Assembly: GCA_963842975.1 (NCBI GenBank)
Contig: CAWJIH010000017.1
Span: forward strand, 7,007-71,006
Length of the DNA: 64,000 nucleotides
From: JACJWR01 sp963842975
Lineage (GTDB): Bacteria > Actinomycetota > Actinomycetes > S36-B12 > UBA10799
Direction of reading: 5' to 3'
Made by a program: the position numbers and the translations under genes
Shown here: piece by piece, positions 9,355 through 18,432 of the stretch
Position numbering within the stretch: the stretch's first letter is position 1
How the letters are laid out: each line of letters opens with the position of its first letter
Notes under the pieces: generated by a model
Databases searched by the model: none
What the model saw: only the letters and a program-made list of their open reading frames with translations
Told to the model about the DNA's origin: nothing

Positions 9355-9912
9355 TCAGCGAACCGAGCGCAATGGTGCCACTCCGACCGGTAGCGGTTCA
9401 AGCCCGCAGGCGGTGGCCAGTAGGTCAGCCCAAGCTTGGACATGGGCCGGGAGGTCAGCAACGTCCGCCGTCCACGACGCCCGCATCTGCACTCTGCCTT
9501 CGCTGCCCCGATCGGCCATCGCGGCGAACGACTCGGACTGCACCCGGGTGATGGTGCCACCGAGCGCCCAGTAGCGTGCCTCGGCGCCGATCAGCGACTC
9601 CTCAAGCCAGCTCCAACCCACCTGGGGCAGGAGCGGATCAGAAGCGAGGTCTGGCTCGACGAGCGCATCTATGTAGACCACAAGCCGGGTCGAGCCTTCC
9701 CAGGCGTCCTCTCCGGCCGGATTGTGAAGTACCACCAATCGGCCGTTGCCTAGGTCGGCATCATCGAGCACGACTTCGGCGGTGAGCGCTAGGGCATCGG
9801 GTGCCATGCGCCGCGGTGCGGGTGCTTCCGAGAGTTCAACTTCGGGACGCAGCTGCATGGTTCGAATTCTGGCCACGACGGAGTCGAAGTCGGAGGCGGG
9901 GAGGCTTGCCAT
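9355..9912 (-). CDS. DUF3000 family protein
   Basis: A 185-residue actinobacterial protein of unknown function, recognised by family features such as the N-terminal helix with RPEVELSEAPAPRRMAP and the block WEGSTRLVVYIDALVEPDL. No membrane segment or catalytic motif is visible. It is divergent from hemE across about 70 bp that must hold both promoters. I recall DUF3000 next to hemE and rnd in other Actinomycetota, so a link to haem or RNA metabolism is possible but unproven. Confidence 0.85.
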   Translation of the reverse strand: MASLPASDFDSVVARIRTMQLRPEVELSEAPAPRRMAPDALALTAEVVLDDADLGNGRLVVLHNPAGEDAWEGSTRLVVYIDALVEPDLASDPLLPQVGWSWLEESLIGAEARYWALGGTITRVQSESFAAMADRGSEGRVQMRASWTADVADLPAHVQAWADLLATACGLEPLPVGVAPLRSVR

Positions 9913-9982
9913 GGCCCCAGGTTAGATCGGCGGTGGCCAAGTGCGGCGGAGCGTGGGGTGTCGGGGTGTCTTTGGGCGTGTC

Positions 9983-11092
9983 ATGATCGGGTCTGTGCCG
10001 CCTACTTTCGCCCCGGTCGTAGATCCCCTCACCTCGTTGCCGACAGACCACCCATTGGCCGACGGTCGCACCTCTGACTCCGACCTGATCCGAGCGGCGC
10101 GGCGACAACCGGTATCGCGGACGCCGGTGTGGTTTATGCGCCAGGCGGGCCGATCGTTGCCGGAGTACCGCAAAGTTCGTGAAGGTGTGGCGATGCTGGA
10201 CGCGTGCACCCAGCCGGATCTCGTTGCCGAAATCACCATGCAGCCGGTGCGCCGATACGGCGTCGACGCGGCCATATTCTTCAGCGACATCGTCGTGCCA
10301 GTGAAGGCCGTGGGGGTGGACCTCGACATCGTTCCAGGTGTGGGTCCGGTGGTGGCCGAACCGATTCGGGATGCCGCCGGGGTCGACGCCCTTCGCCCGT
10401 TGCACCCGGAGGACGTGGAAGGTCCGTTGGCCGGTGTGCGGCTGCTTGCGGAAGAGCTGGCGTCCGTTCCGCTGATCGGCTTCGCTGGTGCACCATTCAC
10501 CCTGGCCAGCTACCTGATCGAAGGTGGTCCGAGTCGTGACCACGCCAAGACCAAGTCGTTGATGCTGTCGACACCGCAGCTGTGGCATGAATTGGCGGAT
10601 CGGTTGGCCCACATCGCCGGCGCGTACCTGGCGTTGCAGGTCGCCGCGGGCGCCTCGGCGGTCCAACTGTTCGACTCCTGGGCCGGAGCGTTGCCTGAAC
10701 GCGACTATCGCGAGTTTGTGCTGCCGCACTCACAGACCGCCCTGGCCTACGTCACGGACGTGCCGAAGATTCACTTCGGGGTGGGCACCGGCGAGTTGCT
10801 CAAGGCGATGTCGGAAGTTGGCACTGACGTGGTGGGGGTGGACTTTCGGGTGCCACTGACTTCGGCCGCCCAGCGGGTGGGCAGCGGCTTCGCGCTGCAA
10901 GGCAACCTGGACCCTGCCGTGCTGTTCGCGGGGCCGGAGGTGGTCGGCGCGCGAGTCCAGCAGGTGCTCGATTCCGCAATCGGGCTGCCTGGTCACATCT
11001 TCAACTTGGGTCATGGGGTGCTGCCGGCGACGGATCCAGACGTGCTCGCAGCGGTAGTCGAACAGGTGCACGCGACGACATCAGCCGAATGA
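9983..11092 (+). CDS. hemE: Uroporphyrinogen decarboxylase
   Basis: Decarboxylates uroporphyrinogen III to coproporphyrinogen III in haem synthesis. Conserved blocks are PVWFMRQAGRSLPEYR near the N-terminus (substrate-binding Arg), FSDIVVP, GFAGAPFTLASYLIEGG, and NLGHGVLPATDP at the C-terminus. ATG 9983 is chosen; the frame stays open upstream to a GTG at 9941, and a GTG at 9995 is also possible. It is followed after 70 bp by the coproporphyrinogen oxidase gene, the next step in the actinobacterial route. Confidence 0.95.
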   Translation: MIGSVPPTFAPVVDPLTSLPTDHPLADGRTSDSDLIRAARRQPVSRTPVWFMRQAGRSLPEYRKVREGVAMLDACTQPDLVAEITMQPVRRYGVDAAIFFSDIVVPVKAVGVDLDIVPGVGPVVAEPIRDAAGVDALRPLHPEDVEGPLAGVRLLAEELASVPLIGFAGAPFTLASYLIEGGPSRDHAKTKSLMLSTPQLWHELADRLAHIAGAYLALQVAAGASAVQLFDSWAGALPERDYREFVLPHSQTALAYVTDVPKIHFGVGTGELLKAMSEVGTDVVGVDFRVPLTSAAQRVGSGFALQGNLDPAVLFAGPEVVGARVQQVLDSAIGLPGHIFNLGHGVLPATDPDVLAAVVEQVHATTSAE

Positions 11093-11162
11093 TCCGCGCG
11101 CGGAAAGCACCTGGTGGATAGCCTGCAGAGACCACATTAATCACACCGAGGAGGCGTGCGTA

Positions 11163-12608
11163 ATGGCACAGCGGACCGACCGGTACGACGTGGCCGTGAT
11201 CGGAGGTGGGATCGCCGGGCTGACGGCAGCGTGGGAGTTGCTCACGGATAGTCAGGTGGATGTCACGGTTTTCGAGGCGGATCAGGCGGTGGGCGGCAAA
11301 CTGCGCACCACCGAGGTGGCGGGGGTAGCGGTCGATGCCGGCGCAGAGTCCATGCTCGCGGTGCGTCCCGAAGCGATCCGACTGGCAGGGGAGGTCGGCC
11401 TCAAACCGTCCATCGTGCATCCGGCGTCTCGCACCGCTTTCTTGCTCAGCGACGGGCATTTGCGGGAGTTGCCGACCGGCATGGTCACCGGCGTTCCCAC
11501 CGACCTTCGTGCGCTTGCGGCCTCCCGGGTGATGTCTCTTCCGGGGTTGCTGCGGATCCCGGTTGACCAATTGATGCGTCGGCCGGAGGTGGGCGAAGAC
11601 GTTTCAGTCGGGGACTTCCTCACCGAACGGATGGGTCGCGAGGTGGTCGATAGGTTGGCCGAACCCCTTCTCGCTGGTGTGTACGCCGGAAATCCGGATC
11701 AACTCAGCCTGCGGATGGTCAATCCATCGTTGTTCCGGCAGTTGTCCCGGGATCGATCGCTGCTTGCCGCTGCCCGATCCGTGCGTAGTGGTTCCGCCAT
11801 TGCCGCTGGCGCTCGGCGCGGACCGGTATTCGCGGGCTTGCGCAACGGGGTGGCACGGCTTGCGACCAAGACCGAAGTTGCACTCGCCGCGGCCGGAGCG
11901 CACATCCGAACCGGCACCTCCGTGACCTCCCTCCGCCGATCGCGCCGCCGTTGGCAGGTGAGCGCGGATGGCGGCACTTTCGAATTTGATGCGGTTGTGC
12001 TTGCGGTCCCGGCGGCCACCTCGTCGGTCCTGTTGCGGACGAGTGCGCCATTCGCTGCAGCAAAGTTGCGTTCGATCCAGTCGGCCAGTGTTGCTGTGGT
12101 CACGCTGGCCTATCCCTCCGCTCGGGTGCCAGAAATCTTCGGCACCGGTTTCTTGGTTCCCCCGCGGGAGGGATACCACGTCAAGGGAGTTACCTACGTG
12201 ACGAACAAGTGGGAATGGGCGGCGCGCGCCGCACGAACCACCTCGCCTCGTGGGATGACGATTGTGCGCGCCTCGTACGGCCGCTACGGCGACGATGCCG
12301 TGCTGGAAAGGGACGACGCTGAATTGGCGTCCTTGGCGCGTTCGGAACTCCGGGCGATTGCGGGGTTCCCGGCCATCACCATCGACGAGACGGTGACCCG
12401 ATGGCACCAGGGGCTACCGCAATACCTCCTCGGCCACGTCGAGGTGGTGAATCGAGTACGCGACTCGCTGATAGACGCGCCAGGAGTTGCGCTTGCTGGC
12501 GCGGCGTATGACGGTGTGGGCATTGCTTCATGCATTTCTTCCGGCCGCCAGGCAGCTCGGAAGGTACTGCGAGGACTAGACGAGGATTTGGTGGAGAACT
12601 ATGGCTGA
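11163..12608 (+). CDS. hemY: Coproporphyrinogen III oxidase, HemY/CgoX type (FAD)
   Basis: A 481-residue flavoprotein with the N-terminal FAD motif VIGGGIAGLTAAWEL and the C-terminal FAD-contact region ALAGAAYDGVGIASCISSG. In Actinomycetota this family oxidises coproporphyrinogen III to coproporphyrin III rather than acting on protoporphyrinogen, and the adjacent hemQ supports that reading here. A GAGGAGG ribosome site lies about 10 nt before the ATG. The stop overlaps the hemQ start by 8 nt. Automatic pipelines may name it hemG (protoporphyrinogen oxidase). Confidence 0.92.
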   Translation: MAQRTDRYDVAVIGGGIAGLTAAWELLTDSQVDVTVFEADQAVGGKLRTTEVAGVAVDAGAESMLAVRPEAIRLAGEVGLKPSIVHPASRTAFLLSDGHLRELPTGMVTGVPTDLRALAASRVMSLPGLLRIPVDQLMRRPEVGEDVSVGDFLTERMGREVVDRLAEPLLAGVYAGNPDQLSLRMVNPSLFRQLSRDRSLLAAARSVRSGSAIAAGARRGPVFAGLRNGVARLATKTEVALAAAGAHIRTGTSVTSLRRSRRRWQVSADGGTFEFDAVVLAVPAATSSVLLRTSAPFAAAKLRSIQSASVAVVTLAYPSARVPEIFGTGFLVPPREGYHVKGVTYVTNKWEWAARAARTTSPRGMTIVRASYGRYGDDAVLERDDAELASLARSELRAIAGFPAITIDETVTRWHQGLPQYLLGHVEVVNRVRDSLIDAPGVALAGAAYDGVGIASCISSGRQAARKVLRGLDEDLVENYG

Positions 12609-13332
12609 TCCGAAACCGGCAGACGCGGATCGGACTCCGAACCGCGGCAAGAGCGCCCGTGAGATCAACGAGATGATTCGGTACACGACATGGTCGGTGT
12701 TCCGCTCGAATCGGGCGCCATTGGCGAATCCGGAGAAGGCGGTGATCGAGGCGACTGAAGCCATCGAAGGTGCCGGCGATGTGGTGGTGCGAGGCTGGTA
12801 CGACGTCGGTGCTTTGCGCGGTGACGCCGACATCATGCTGTGGACCCACGCAGAGACCAGCGAGGAGTTGCAGCGGGCGTATCACGGATTGTTGCGCACC
12901 TCGCTTGGGGCCACGCTGGAGCCGGTCTGGTCACAGATGGCGCTACATCGCCCGGCTGAATTCAACAAAAGCCACATTCCGGCGTTCCTCGCCGACGAGC
13001 GCGCCCGGCCATACGTCTGCGTGTACCCGTTCGTGCGTTCCTACGAGTGGTACCTGCTGCCGGAACCCGAGCGCCGCGAGATGCTGGTCGAGCACGGCAT
13101 GATGGGTCGCGAATACCCGGATGTGCGGGCGAACACTGTTGCCAGTTTTGCCCTCGGCGACTACGAATGGCTGCTGGCGTTCGAGGCTGACGAGCTCTAT
13201 CGAATTGTTGATCTCATGCGGCACCTACGGGCATCCAAGGCGCGGTTGCACGTGCGCGAGGAGATTCCGTTCTATACCGGTCGTCGGTATGAACTGGCCG
13301 ACTTGGTCGCCATGGTGTATCCAGAATCATGA
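12601..13332 (+). CDS. hemQ: Coproheme decarboxylase HemQ (ChdC), chlorite-dismutase-like
   Basis: Performs the last step of the coproporphyrin-dependent haem pathway, oxidative decarboxylation of iron-coproporphyrin to haem b. The 243-residue protein carries the family signature from YVCVYPFVRSYEWYLLP (with the Tyr expected to form the reaction radical) through EHGMMGREYPDVRANTV and FALGDYEWLLAFEADEL. Conserved histidines for haem ligation are present. It overlaps hemY by 8 nt and msrB by 4 nt (ATGA), so the three genes are translationally linked. The ferrochelatase of the pathway is not in the window. Confidence 0.93.
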   Translation: MADPKPADADRTPNRGKSAREINEMIRYTTWSVFRSNRAPLANPEKAVIEATEAIEGAGDVVVRGWYDVGALRGDADIMLWTHAETSEELQRAYHGLLRTSLGATLEPVWSQMALHRPAEFNKSHIPAFLADERARPYVCVYPFVRSYEWYLLPEPERREMLVEHGMMGREYPDVRANTVASFALGDYEWLLAFEADELYRIVDLMRHLRASKARLHVREEIPFYTGRRYELADLVAMVYPES

Positions 13333-13787
13333 GCACTTCGACACCCGCCGCAGATGGCCCGACCCGGCCCGACGGCCAGCCCTACCCGGTGCAACGCAGT
13401 GAAGCGCAGTGGCGGGAAACGCTTGACCCCGAGGCATATCGGGTGTTGCGACTTGCGGGCACAGAGAGGCCCTACACCGGCGAATACGAATCCACCAAGA
13501 CCGCGGGTATCTACCGTTGCCGGGCGTGTGAGGCCGAGTTGTTCCGCAGCGACACGAAGTTCGACTCGCACTGCGGTTGGCCATCCTTCTTCACTCCGCT
13601 AGCGGGCGATTCGGTGGTGTTGCTGGAGGATCGCACCATGGGCATGGTGCGCACTGAGGTTCGCTGCGCCCAGTGCGGCTCCCACTTGGGGCATGTCTTC
13701 GCCGGCGAGGGTTACCCCACCCCGACCGACCAGCGCTATTGCATCAACTCGGTGTCGCTGGTGTTGGAACCGGACGAATCGGCCTGA
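13329..13787 (+). CDS. msrB: Peptide methionine-(R)-S-oxide reductase MsrB
   Basis: Reduces methionine-R-sulfoxide in proteins. The 152-residue protein has two zinc-binding CxxC pairs (CRACEAELF, CAQCGSHLGHVF), the FDSHCGWPSF block, and the catalytic Cys in QRYCINS near the C-terminus. It starts inside the hemQ stop (ATGA). Its position at the end of the haem operon fits protection against oxidants arising during the peroxide-using HemQ step, though that link is inference. Confidence 0.95.
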   Translation: MSTSTPAADGPTRPDGQPYPVQRSEAQWRETLDPEAYRVLRLAGTERPYTGEYESTKTAGIYRCRACEAELFRSDTKFDSHCGWPSFFTPLAGDSVVLLEDRTMGMVRTEVRCAQCGSHLGHVFAGEGYPTPTDQRYCINSVSLVLEPDESA

Positions 13788-13942
13788 AGCTGGCCTTGCT
13801 GGGGGACACCAGCCAAGCCACGGCTGGATCGGCGGGCGGTGGCTGGGGTTGGGGTGCCGCTTGTCTGGGGGCGCCGCTGGGTTTGGCGAGTGCGGGTCCC
13901 AGTCGGGTTTGTGGGCTGGATGATCTCCGTTTTCCCGACTGC

Positions 13943-13989
13943 GGGCCGTGTTGATCACTCCGAGCCCGACCCTGGGCCGTGTTGATCAC
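13943..13989. repeat. 16-bp direct repeat upstream of ligD
   Basis: gggccgtgttgatcac occurs at 13943-13958 and again at 13974-13989, 31 bp apart and 39-85 bp before the ligD start. Each copy contains the palindrome tgatca. The intergenic block 13788-14027 otherwise holds only a weak ccagcc...ggctgg hairpin after msrB and G-rich sequence. Confidence 0.6.
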
Positions 13990-14027
13990 GCCGAACCGGC
14001 CCACCCACTCGGCTACGCTGAACGGCC

Positions 14028-15060
14028 ATGGCCACCGCTAGTTCCACGAGCATGATCGACTTGGGGGGCCGCAGCGTGCGGATCTCAAGTACGGATCGAG
14101 TGATCTTCCCTGAACTAGGTGCCACAAAACTGGAGGTCGCCGAGTACTACGCCGCCGTCAGCGACCGCCTCATCGCTGCGATTGGCGCCAGACCGACGGC
14201 ACTGGAGCGATGGCCCAAAGGCGTGCAACCGGACATGACTTTCGGTGACGACGGCTTCTACTCCAAACGGGTGCCCAGGGGCGCTCCCGATTGGCTTGGC
14301 CGTGCCGAAATAACGTTCCCATCCGGGCGCCGGGCCACCATGGTGTGTCCGGATCCGAACGAACCGGCGTCTGTTCTGTGGGCTGCGCAGATGGGAACCA
14401 TCACGTTCCATCCCTGGCCGGTGCGAGTACCCGAGGTGGATCATCCCGATCAGTTACGGCTGGACTTCGATCCGGAGCCGAGCCGGGCATTTAGCGACGT
14501 GGTCCAGGTGGCCCTTCAGGCAAAGGAGTTGCTGGCTGAGTTCGGCTGGCAGTGCTACGTGAAAACCTCGGGTGGGCGAGGGCTTCATTTGTTCGTGCCG
14601 ATCGCGGCAAAGTGGGACTTCGTCGAGGTGCGCCACGCGGTCATCGGCATTGCCCGAGAACTCGAACGTCGTTCACCGGACGCCGTCACCACGTCGTGGT
14701 GGAAAGAGGAGCGCGGCGACCGGGTATTTGTCGATTTCAACCAGGCCGCCCGAGACCGCACCATGGCCTCGGCGTACTCGCTGCGGGCTCGGCCGGAGGC
14801 CACCGTGTCGATGCCGGTGGCGTGGGAGGACCTGCCGGCCATATCGCCGGAGCAGTTCACGCTGCGTACGGTCCCGAGTCTGATGGACAGCGCAGATCCG
14901 TGGGCGGACATCACCTCCCACGCCTTACGACCTTGGCCCAGCTCTGCAACTGTGGGAAGCGGACCTAGAACGTGGGCTCGGGGACCTGCCGTATCCGCCG
15001 GATCATCCAAAGATGCCCGGGGAACCGCCCAGAGTGCAGCCAAGTCGGCGCAAGGCCTGA
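14028..15060 (+). CDS. ligD: LigD-type DNA primase/polymerase (PolD), non-homologous end joining (frameshifted near 3' end)
   Basis: An archaeo-eukaryotic primase-type polymerase that fills or extends DNA ends in bacterial NHEJ. It is the stand-alone polymerase domain, without ligase or nuclease. Visible blocks are VIFPELGATKLEVAEYY, DDGFYSKRVP, LDFDPEPS (catalytic acids), YVKTSGGRGLHLFVPI and FVDFNQAARDRTMASAYSLR. After DPWADITSHA the match continues in the next frame: dropping one T at 14925-14926 gives YDLGPALQLWEADLERGLG and a stop at 15060. Unrepaired, the frame runs to 15110 and would overlap ligC. A Ku gene is not in the window. Confidence 0.88.
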
Positions 15061-15087
15061 TCCACGCCGCAAGTCCTGATCCGATGC

Positions 15088-16152
15088 CTACCAGGTCAGG
15101 ACGTCGGTAACCGACAGCGGCGGGATGTCTGGAAACTGATCGAAACCGCAACTGTGCGGGTTCCGGTCAGGCCGCCAGCGCAGCAGCCTGGCGACGTGGC
15201 GGAAGCGTCGGTCGATGAGGGAGTCGTACCGGACCTCGGCAACTAGCTCCGGTCGCACATGCATCAACTGCTTGTCCGCAGAGCGCCGCCACCGGTTGGG
15301 GGTGTCAGGAATCCGCACCTCAGCGGCAGCGTCCCGCCACGGGTGATCCGCTGATTCGACGATGGCCAGTGGGGCCAGGAGTTCGGTGAGTTCCAGCCGT
15401 TTGCTGAGGCTGAACGATGATGCAGAGCCGATGTGGTGGAGGCGTTGGTGGTCGTCGTAGACGCCGAGCAGCAGCGAACCCACCAGTGGTCGACCTTGAT
15501 CATCCGCTTGTTTGTGGGGCCGCCAGCCGGCCACGACAACGTCTGCGGTGTGCTCTGGCTTGACCTTGGTCAGGGCGCGCACGCCCGGTTGGTAGGTGCT
15601 CTGCTGCGGCTTGGCAATCACCCCGTCGAGCCCTGCTCCCGCCACCACCGCCAGCCACTCGGCGGCGATTTCGGCATCAACGGTGGCAGGGGTGCGGAAC
15701 ATTCCGGATGGCAGATCGAGGTCGTTGAGGGCCTGCTGGCGCACTACCGCGGTTTGCCCGCGCAAATCGACCCCAGGGGTGGCCAAGACATCGAAAGCTA
15801 TGAACACCGCCGGGTGGCGCTCGGCCAGGGCCGCAATGTTGCCGCCCACCTCGGAGCGGGGTCGCAGCCGCGAGGACAACACGCCGAAGTCGATCCGACC
15901 CTGGTGGATCACGGCAAGTTCGCCGTCAAGAACGGTTCCACGAGGAAGGGTGGAGGCAACCTCGACTACCTCCGGAAATGCGTAGGAAATGTCCTCTTCG
16001 GAACGGGATTGCAGCACGACACCTTCGTCGAGCACGAAGATCAGGCACCGGAACCCGTCCCATTTGGGCTCGTAGAGATAGTCGCCCGCTGGGATCAGCG
16101 GGCCAGTTGCTCGAGCGAGCATCACCGGGACCGGTGGGCGCAGCGCCACCAT
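15088..16152 (-). CDS. ligC: ATP-dependent DNA ligase, LigC type
   Basis: Seals nicks and broken ends, probably with the convergent LigD polymerase. The catalytic Lys is in YEPKWDGFR (motif I) near residue 30. Motif III-like AFDVLATPG, motif IV DGVIAKP and motif V LTKVKPEHTADVVVAG follow, then an OB-fold domain. ATG 16152 is preferred (AGAGG 5 nt upstream, family-like start) over an ATG at 16203, which lies 3 nt after the upstream gene's stop. After repair of ligD, 27 bp separate the two convergent stops. Confidence 0.92.
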   Translation of the reverse strand: MVALRPPVPVMLARATGPLIPAGDYLYEPKWDGFRCLIFVLDEGVVLQSRSEEDISYAFPEVVEVASTLPRGTVLDGELAVIHQGRIDFGVLSSRLRPRSEVGGNIAALAERHPAVFIAFDVLATPGVDLRGQTAVVRQQALNDLDLPSGMFRTPATVDAEIAAEWLAVVAGAGLDGVIAKPQQSTYQPGVRALTKVKPEHTADVVVAGWRPHKQADDQGRPLVGSLLLGVYDDHQRLHHIGSASSFSLSKRLELTELLAPLAIVESADHPWRDAAAEVRIPDTPNRWRRSADKQLMHVRPELVAEVRYDSLIDRRFRHVARLLRWRPDRNPHSCGFDQFPDIPPLSVTDVLTW

Positions 16153-16206
16153 CGACCTCTGCTGAGGCGATTTTTCGGCGTTGCGCACCACCGGGTCCGG
16201 CATCTA

Positions 16207-16509
16207 TCAGGCTTCGCTGTCGGTGGCGTCCGCAGCGGCGTCGCCCGCTGCACCGGCGGCGCCCTTGACTGCGCCGGTTGCTGCCTGTGCGGCCTGGTTC
16301 ACTTTCTCCGAAACCGGAGCGGTCTTGCCACCGGTCTTGTCGTCGATGAGGTCCGTGGTCGCCTTCAGCGCGTCAGCGGCTTTGTCGCCGTGCTTGTCGG
16401 CGAGGTCCGAGACTACTTCCTTGGCCTTTTCGCCAAGTTCGGTGGCCTTGGACACAACCTCTTCGACGGTTTCGGTGGCTTTGGCCTTAATGTCTCCGGT
16501 GTCTGCCAT
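16207..16509 (-). CDS. Small helical Ala/Lys/Asp-rich protein, Rv0909-like antitoxin family
   Basis: A 100-residue, highly charged protein with heptad-like helical repeats (VSKATELGEKAKEVVSDLAD) and an Ala/Gly-rich tail. It resembles the Rv0909-like antitoxin group, but no partner toxin gene adjoins it, and the same composition occurs in stress-related helical proteins. ATG 16509 has a strong GGAGGAAG site. Its stop is 3 nt before the longest possible ligC start, so it may lead a two-gene transcript with ligC. Confidence 0.6.
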   Translation of the reverse strand: MADTGDIKAKATETVEEVVSKATELGEKAKEVVSDLADKHGDKAADALKATTDLIDDKTGGKTAPVSEKVNQAAQAATGAVKGAAGAAGDAAADATDSEA

Positions 16510-16600
16510 TGCTTCCTCCAGTAGTGCCAGCGAGCGGAATGTATCCCTCGCGGTGGATGCGCGCAGCGGATGCCTCGCACAAGCGCCTATTGTGTCACTG

Positions 16601-17347
16601 TTACCCGAACCGCCACGAGACGAGCAAGGCATCGCCTGCGGCGATCACGGAGCCTAGGGTCGCAGGTCGGGCAGTGACCTGGTTGCCACCGAGCAGGTCG
16701 GGAGCGGGACGCGCCGATTCATCGGTCGCGCCAAGGACGACTGGTGTGGTGGTCAGACAGAGGTCATCGAGGTAGGGCATCAGATCGGCGAGCAGTGTGG
16801 GCCCGCCTTCGGTGAGTAGACGAGTTCGGCCGCGGTCGGCCAGCGTGTCGAGCAATTCCTTGAGGTCGACCTGCTCGTCACCGGCGACCATGACCTCGGC
16901 AACGTCGCGTAGTGCGGCGACGCGATCGGCTGGGGCGGCTGCTGGCACCGCTACGACGGCACTGCCGGGGGGCCCGCTGAACACTCGGGCATCAGGCGAG
17001 ATCCGTGCGCTGTTGGTGACCACCACGATCGGCACCTGGGGATCCCGGTCGTGGGCTCGGCGCCAGGCCTGCCAGGAGTCGCGCTCCGGCATCGGCCCAT
17101 AGTTCTCCGCGATGATCGTGCCGGAGCCGACAATCACTGCATCAGCGGTGTGGCGCAGCAGGCGGAAGACCTCCTTGTCGTCCTCCCCAGAGATGCCTTC
17201 GGACTTTCCCTCGGCATCCCTCGCGGCCCCGTCGATGCTGGCCGCCATGTTGGCCCGCAGGTAGCGTCGGTCATCCGGCCAGGCGTAGACCCGCAATAGG
17301 TCGTCGAGGTCAAGGTCACTTCGGGTATCAGGGTGCAACAGATGCAT
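16601..17347 (-). CDS. Pyrimidine reductase family protein (RibD C-terminal / DHFR-like fold)
   Basis: A 248-residue NADPH-dependent reductase related to the C-terminal domain of RibD. It shows RANMAASIDGAARD, TADAVIVGSGTIIAENYGP (cofactor region), VVVTNSARI and LLTEGGPTLLADLM (nucleotide-binding GGP motif). No deaminase domain is present, so it would act alone or on another pyrimidine. It is divergent from zapE over 68 bp, a pairing I recall from mycobacteria (Rv2671/Rv2670c). Substrate not determined. Confidence 0.85.
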   Translation of the reverse strand: MHLLHPDTRSDLDLDDLLRVYAWPDDRRYLRANMAASIDGAARDAEGKSEGISGEDDKEVFRLLRHTADAVIVGSGTIIAENYGPMPERDSWQAWRRAHDRDPQVPIVVVTNSARISPDARVFSGPPGSAVVAVPAAAPADRVAALRDVAEVMVAGDEQVDLKELLDTLADRGRTRLLTEGGPTLLADLMPYLDDLCLTTTPVVLGATDESARPAPDLLGGNQVTARPATLGSVIAAGDALLVSWRFG

Positions 17348-17415
17348 CTACCCATTCTGGCCGCCGAGGACCGGCCTTGCCGAATGTGTCGCCCCCGTGG
17401 CCTAGGGTGAGCGCC

Positions 17416-18427
17416 GTGGTCGTGAAGAGTCTCACCGACAGGCAGCCGGCGCCTTCGCACGAGGAATTGCTCGCCTCGTTGGTGCCGCCGCCGCAGTTTG
17501 CGAACGTGAGTTTTGATTCGTACCTGGCCGATCCGGCGCAGCCAAGTCAGTCCGCGGCGGTCAGCGCACTGGAAGCGTTCGCTGCCGAGCGGGGGGCAGA
17601 AACTGGCGGTGGGCGCCGATGGTTGCGGCGCCGATCGGCGCCGCCGGAGGCGAGGCCCGGGGTCTACCTGGATGGCGGTTTCGGTGTCGGCAAGACGCAC
17701 CTGTTGGCCTCGCTGTGGCACGCACACCGGGGACCCAAATCGTTCGGAACCTTCGTGGAGTACACGAACCTGATTGGTGCCTTGGGATTCTCCGCGGCCG
17801 TGGCGGCCTTCGCAGACCGGGCGTTGGTGTGTATCGACGAGTTCGAACTCGATGATCCTGGCGACACGGTCCTGATGTCCACCTTCCTCGGCCGGTTGGT
17901 CGACCAGGGCGTGCGCCTGGCTGCCACCAGCAACACGCTGCCTGACCGGTTGGGCGAGGGAAGATTCGCCGCCGATGATTTTCTGCGTGAGATCCAGGCG
18001 CTGTCAGCCCACTTTGAGGTGCTGCGCATCGACGGCGACGACTACCGTCACCGAGGCGAAGTGCGCCCGGCCGAAGTATTCGACACAAGCGGATCTGCAG
18101 GACCTGGCCAGCACCACCCCGGATGCCGCCGTCGACGATTTCGCCGACTTGCTCGGGCACCTGCGCCGCGTCCACCCGTCGAAATACGGCGCCATGGTCG
18201 CGGACCTTTCACTGCTGTGCCTTCGGGACGTCAAGCCGTTGCGGGATCAGGCCGACGCGTTGCGCTTCGTGGTGCTCGTTGACCGCCTGTACGACCGGCA
18301 GGTGGGCGTTGCCGGATCTGGCCATTCACTCACGGATGTGTTCCCCGCCGACATGCTCGCCGGGGGATACCGGAAGAAGTACTACCGGTGCCTGTCGCGG
18401 CTGGGCGCGCTGTCCGTGCGGCCCTGA
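17416..18427 (+). CDS. zapE: ZapE/AFG1-like ATPase (frameshifted)
   Basis: A P-loop ATPase of the AFG1 family; the E. coli member ZapE acts at the division ring. Visible are Walker A GGFGVGKTHLLASL (about residue 90), Walker B ALVCIDEFELDDPGD, TSNTLPDRLGEGRF and SAHFEVLRIDGDDYRHRG. Near 18085 the frame must skip one base: FD followed by QADLQDLASTTPDAAVDDFA, ending with RKKYYRCLSRL at 18427. GTG 17416 is chosen for its AGGGTGA site. The stop lies 5 bp from the convergent AidB-like gene. Confidence 0.85.
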
Positions 18428-18432
18428 GCGGT

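Noticed and set aside
16207..16632. Long 141-codon version of the antitoxin-like gene
   Set aside because: The ribosome site GGAGGAAG and the composition change both mark the ATG at 16509 as the start.
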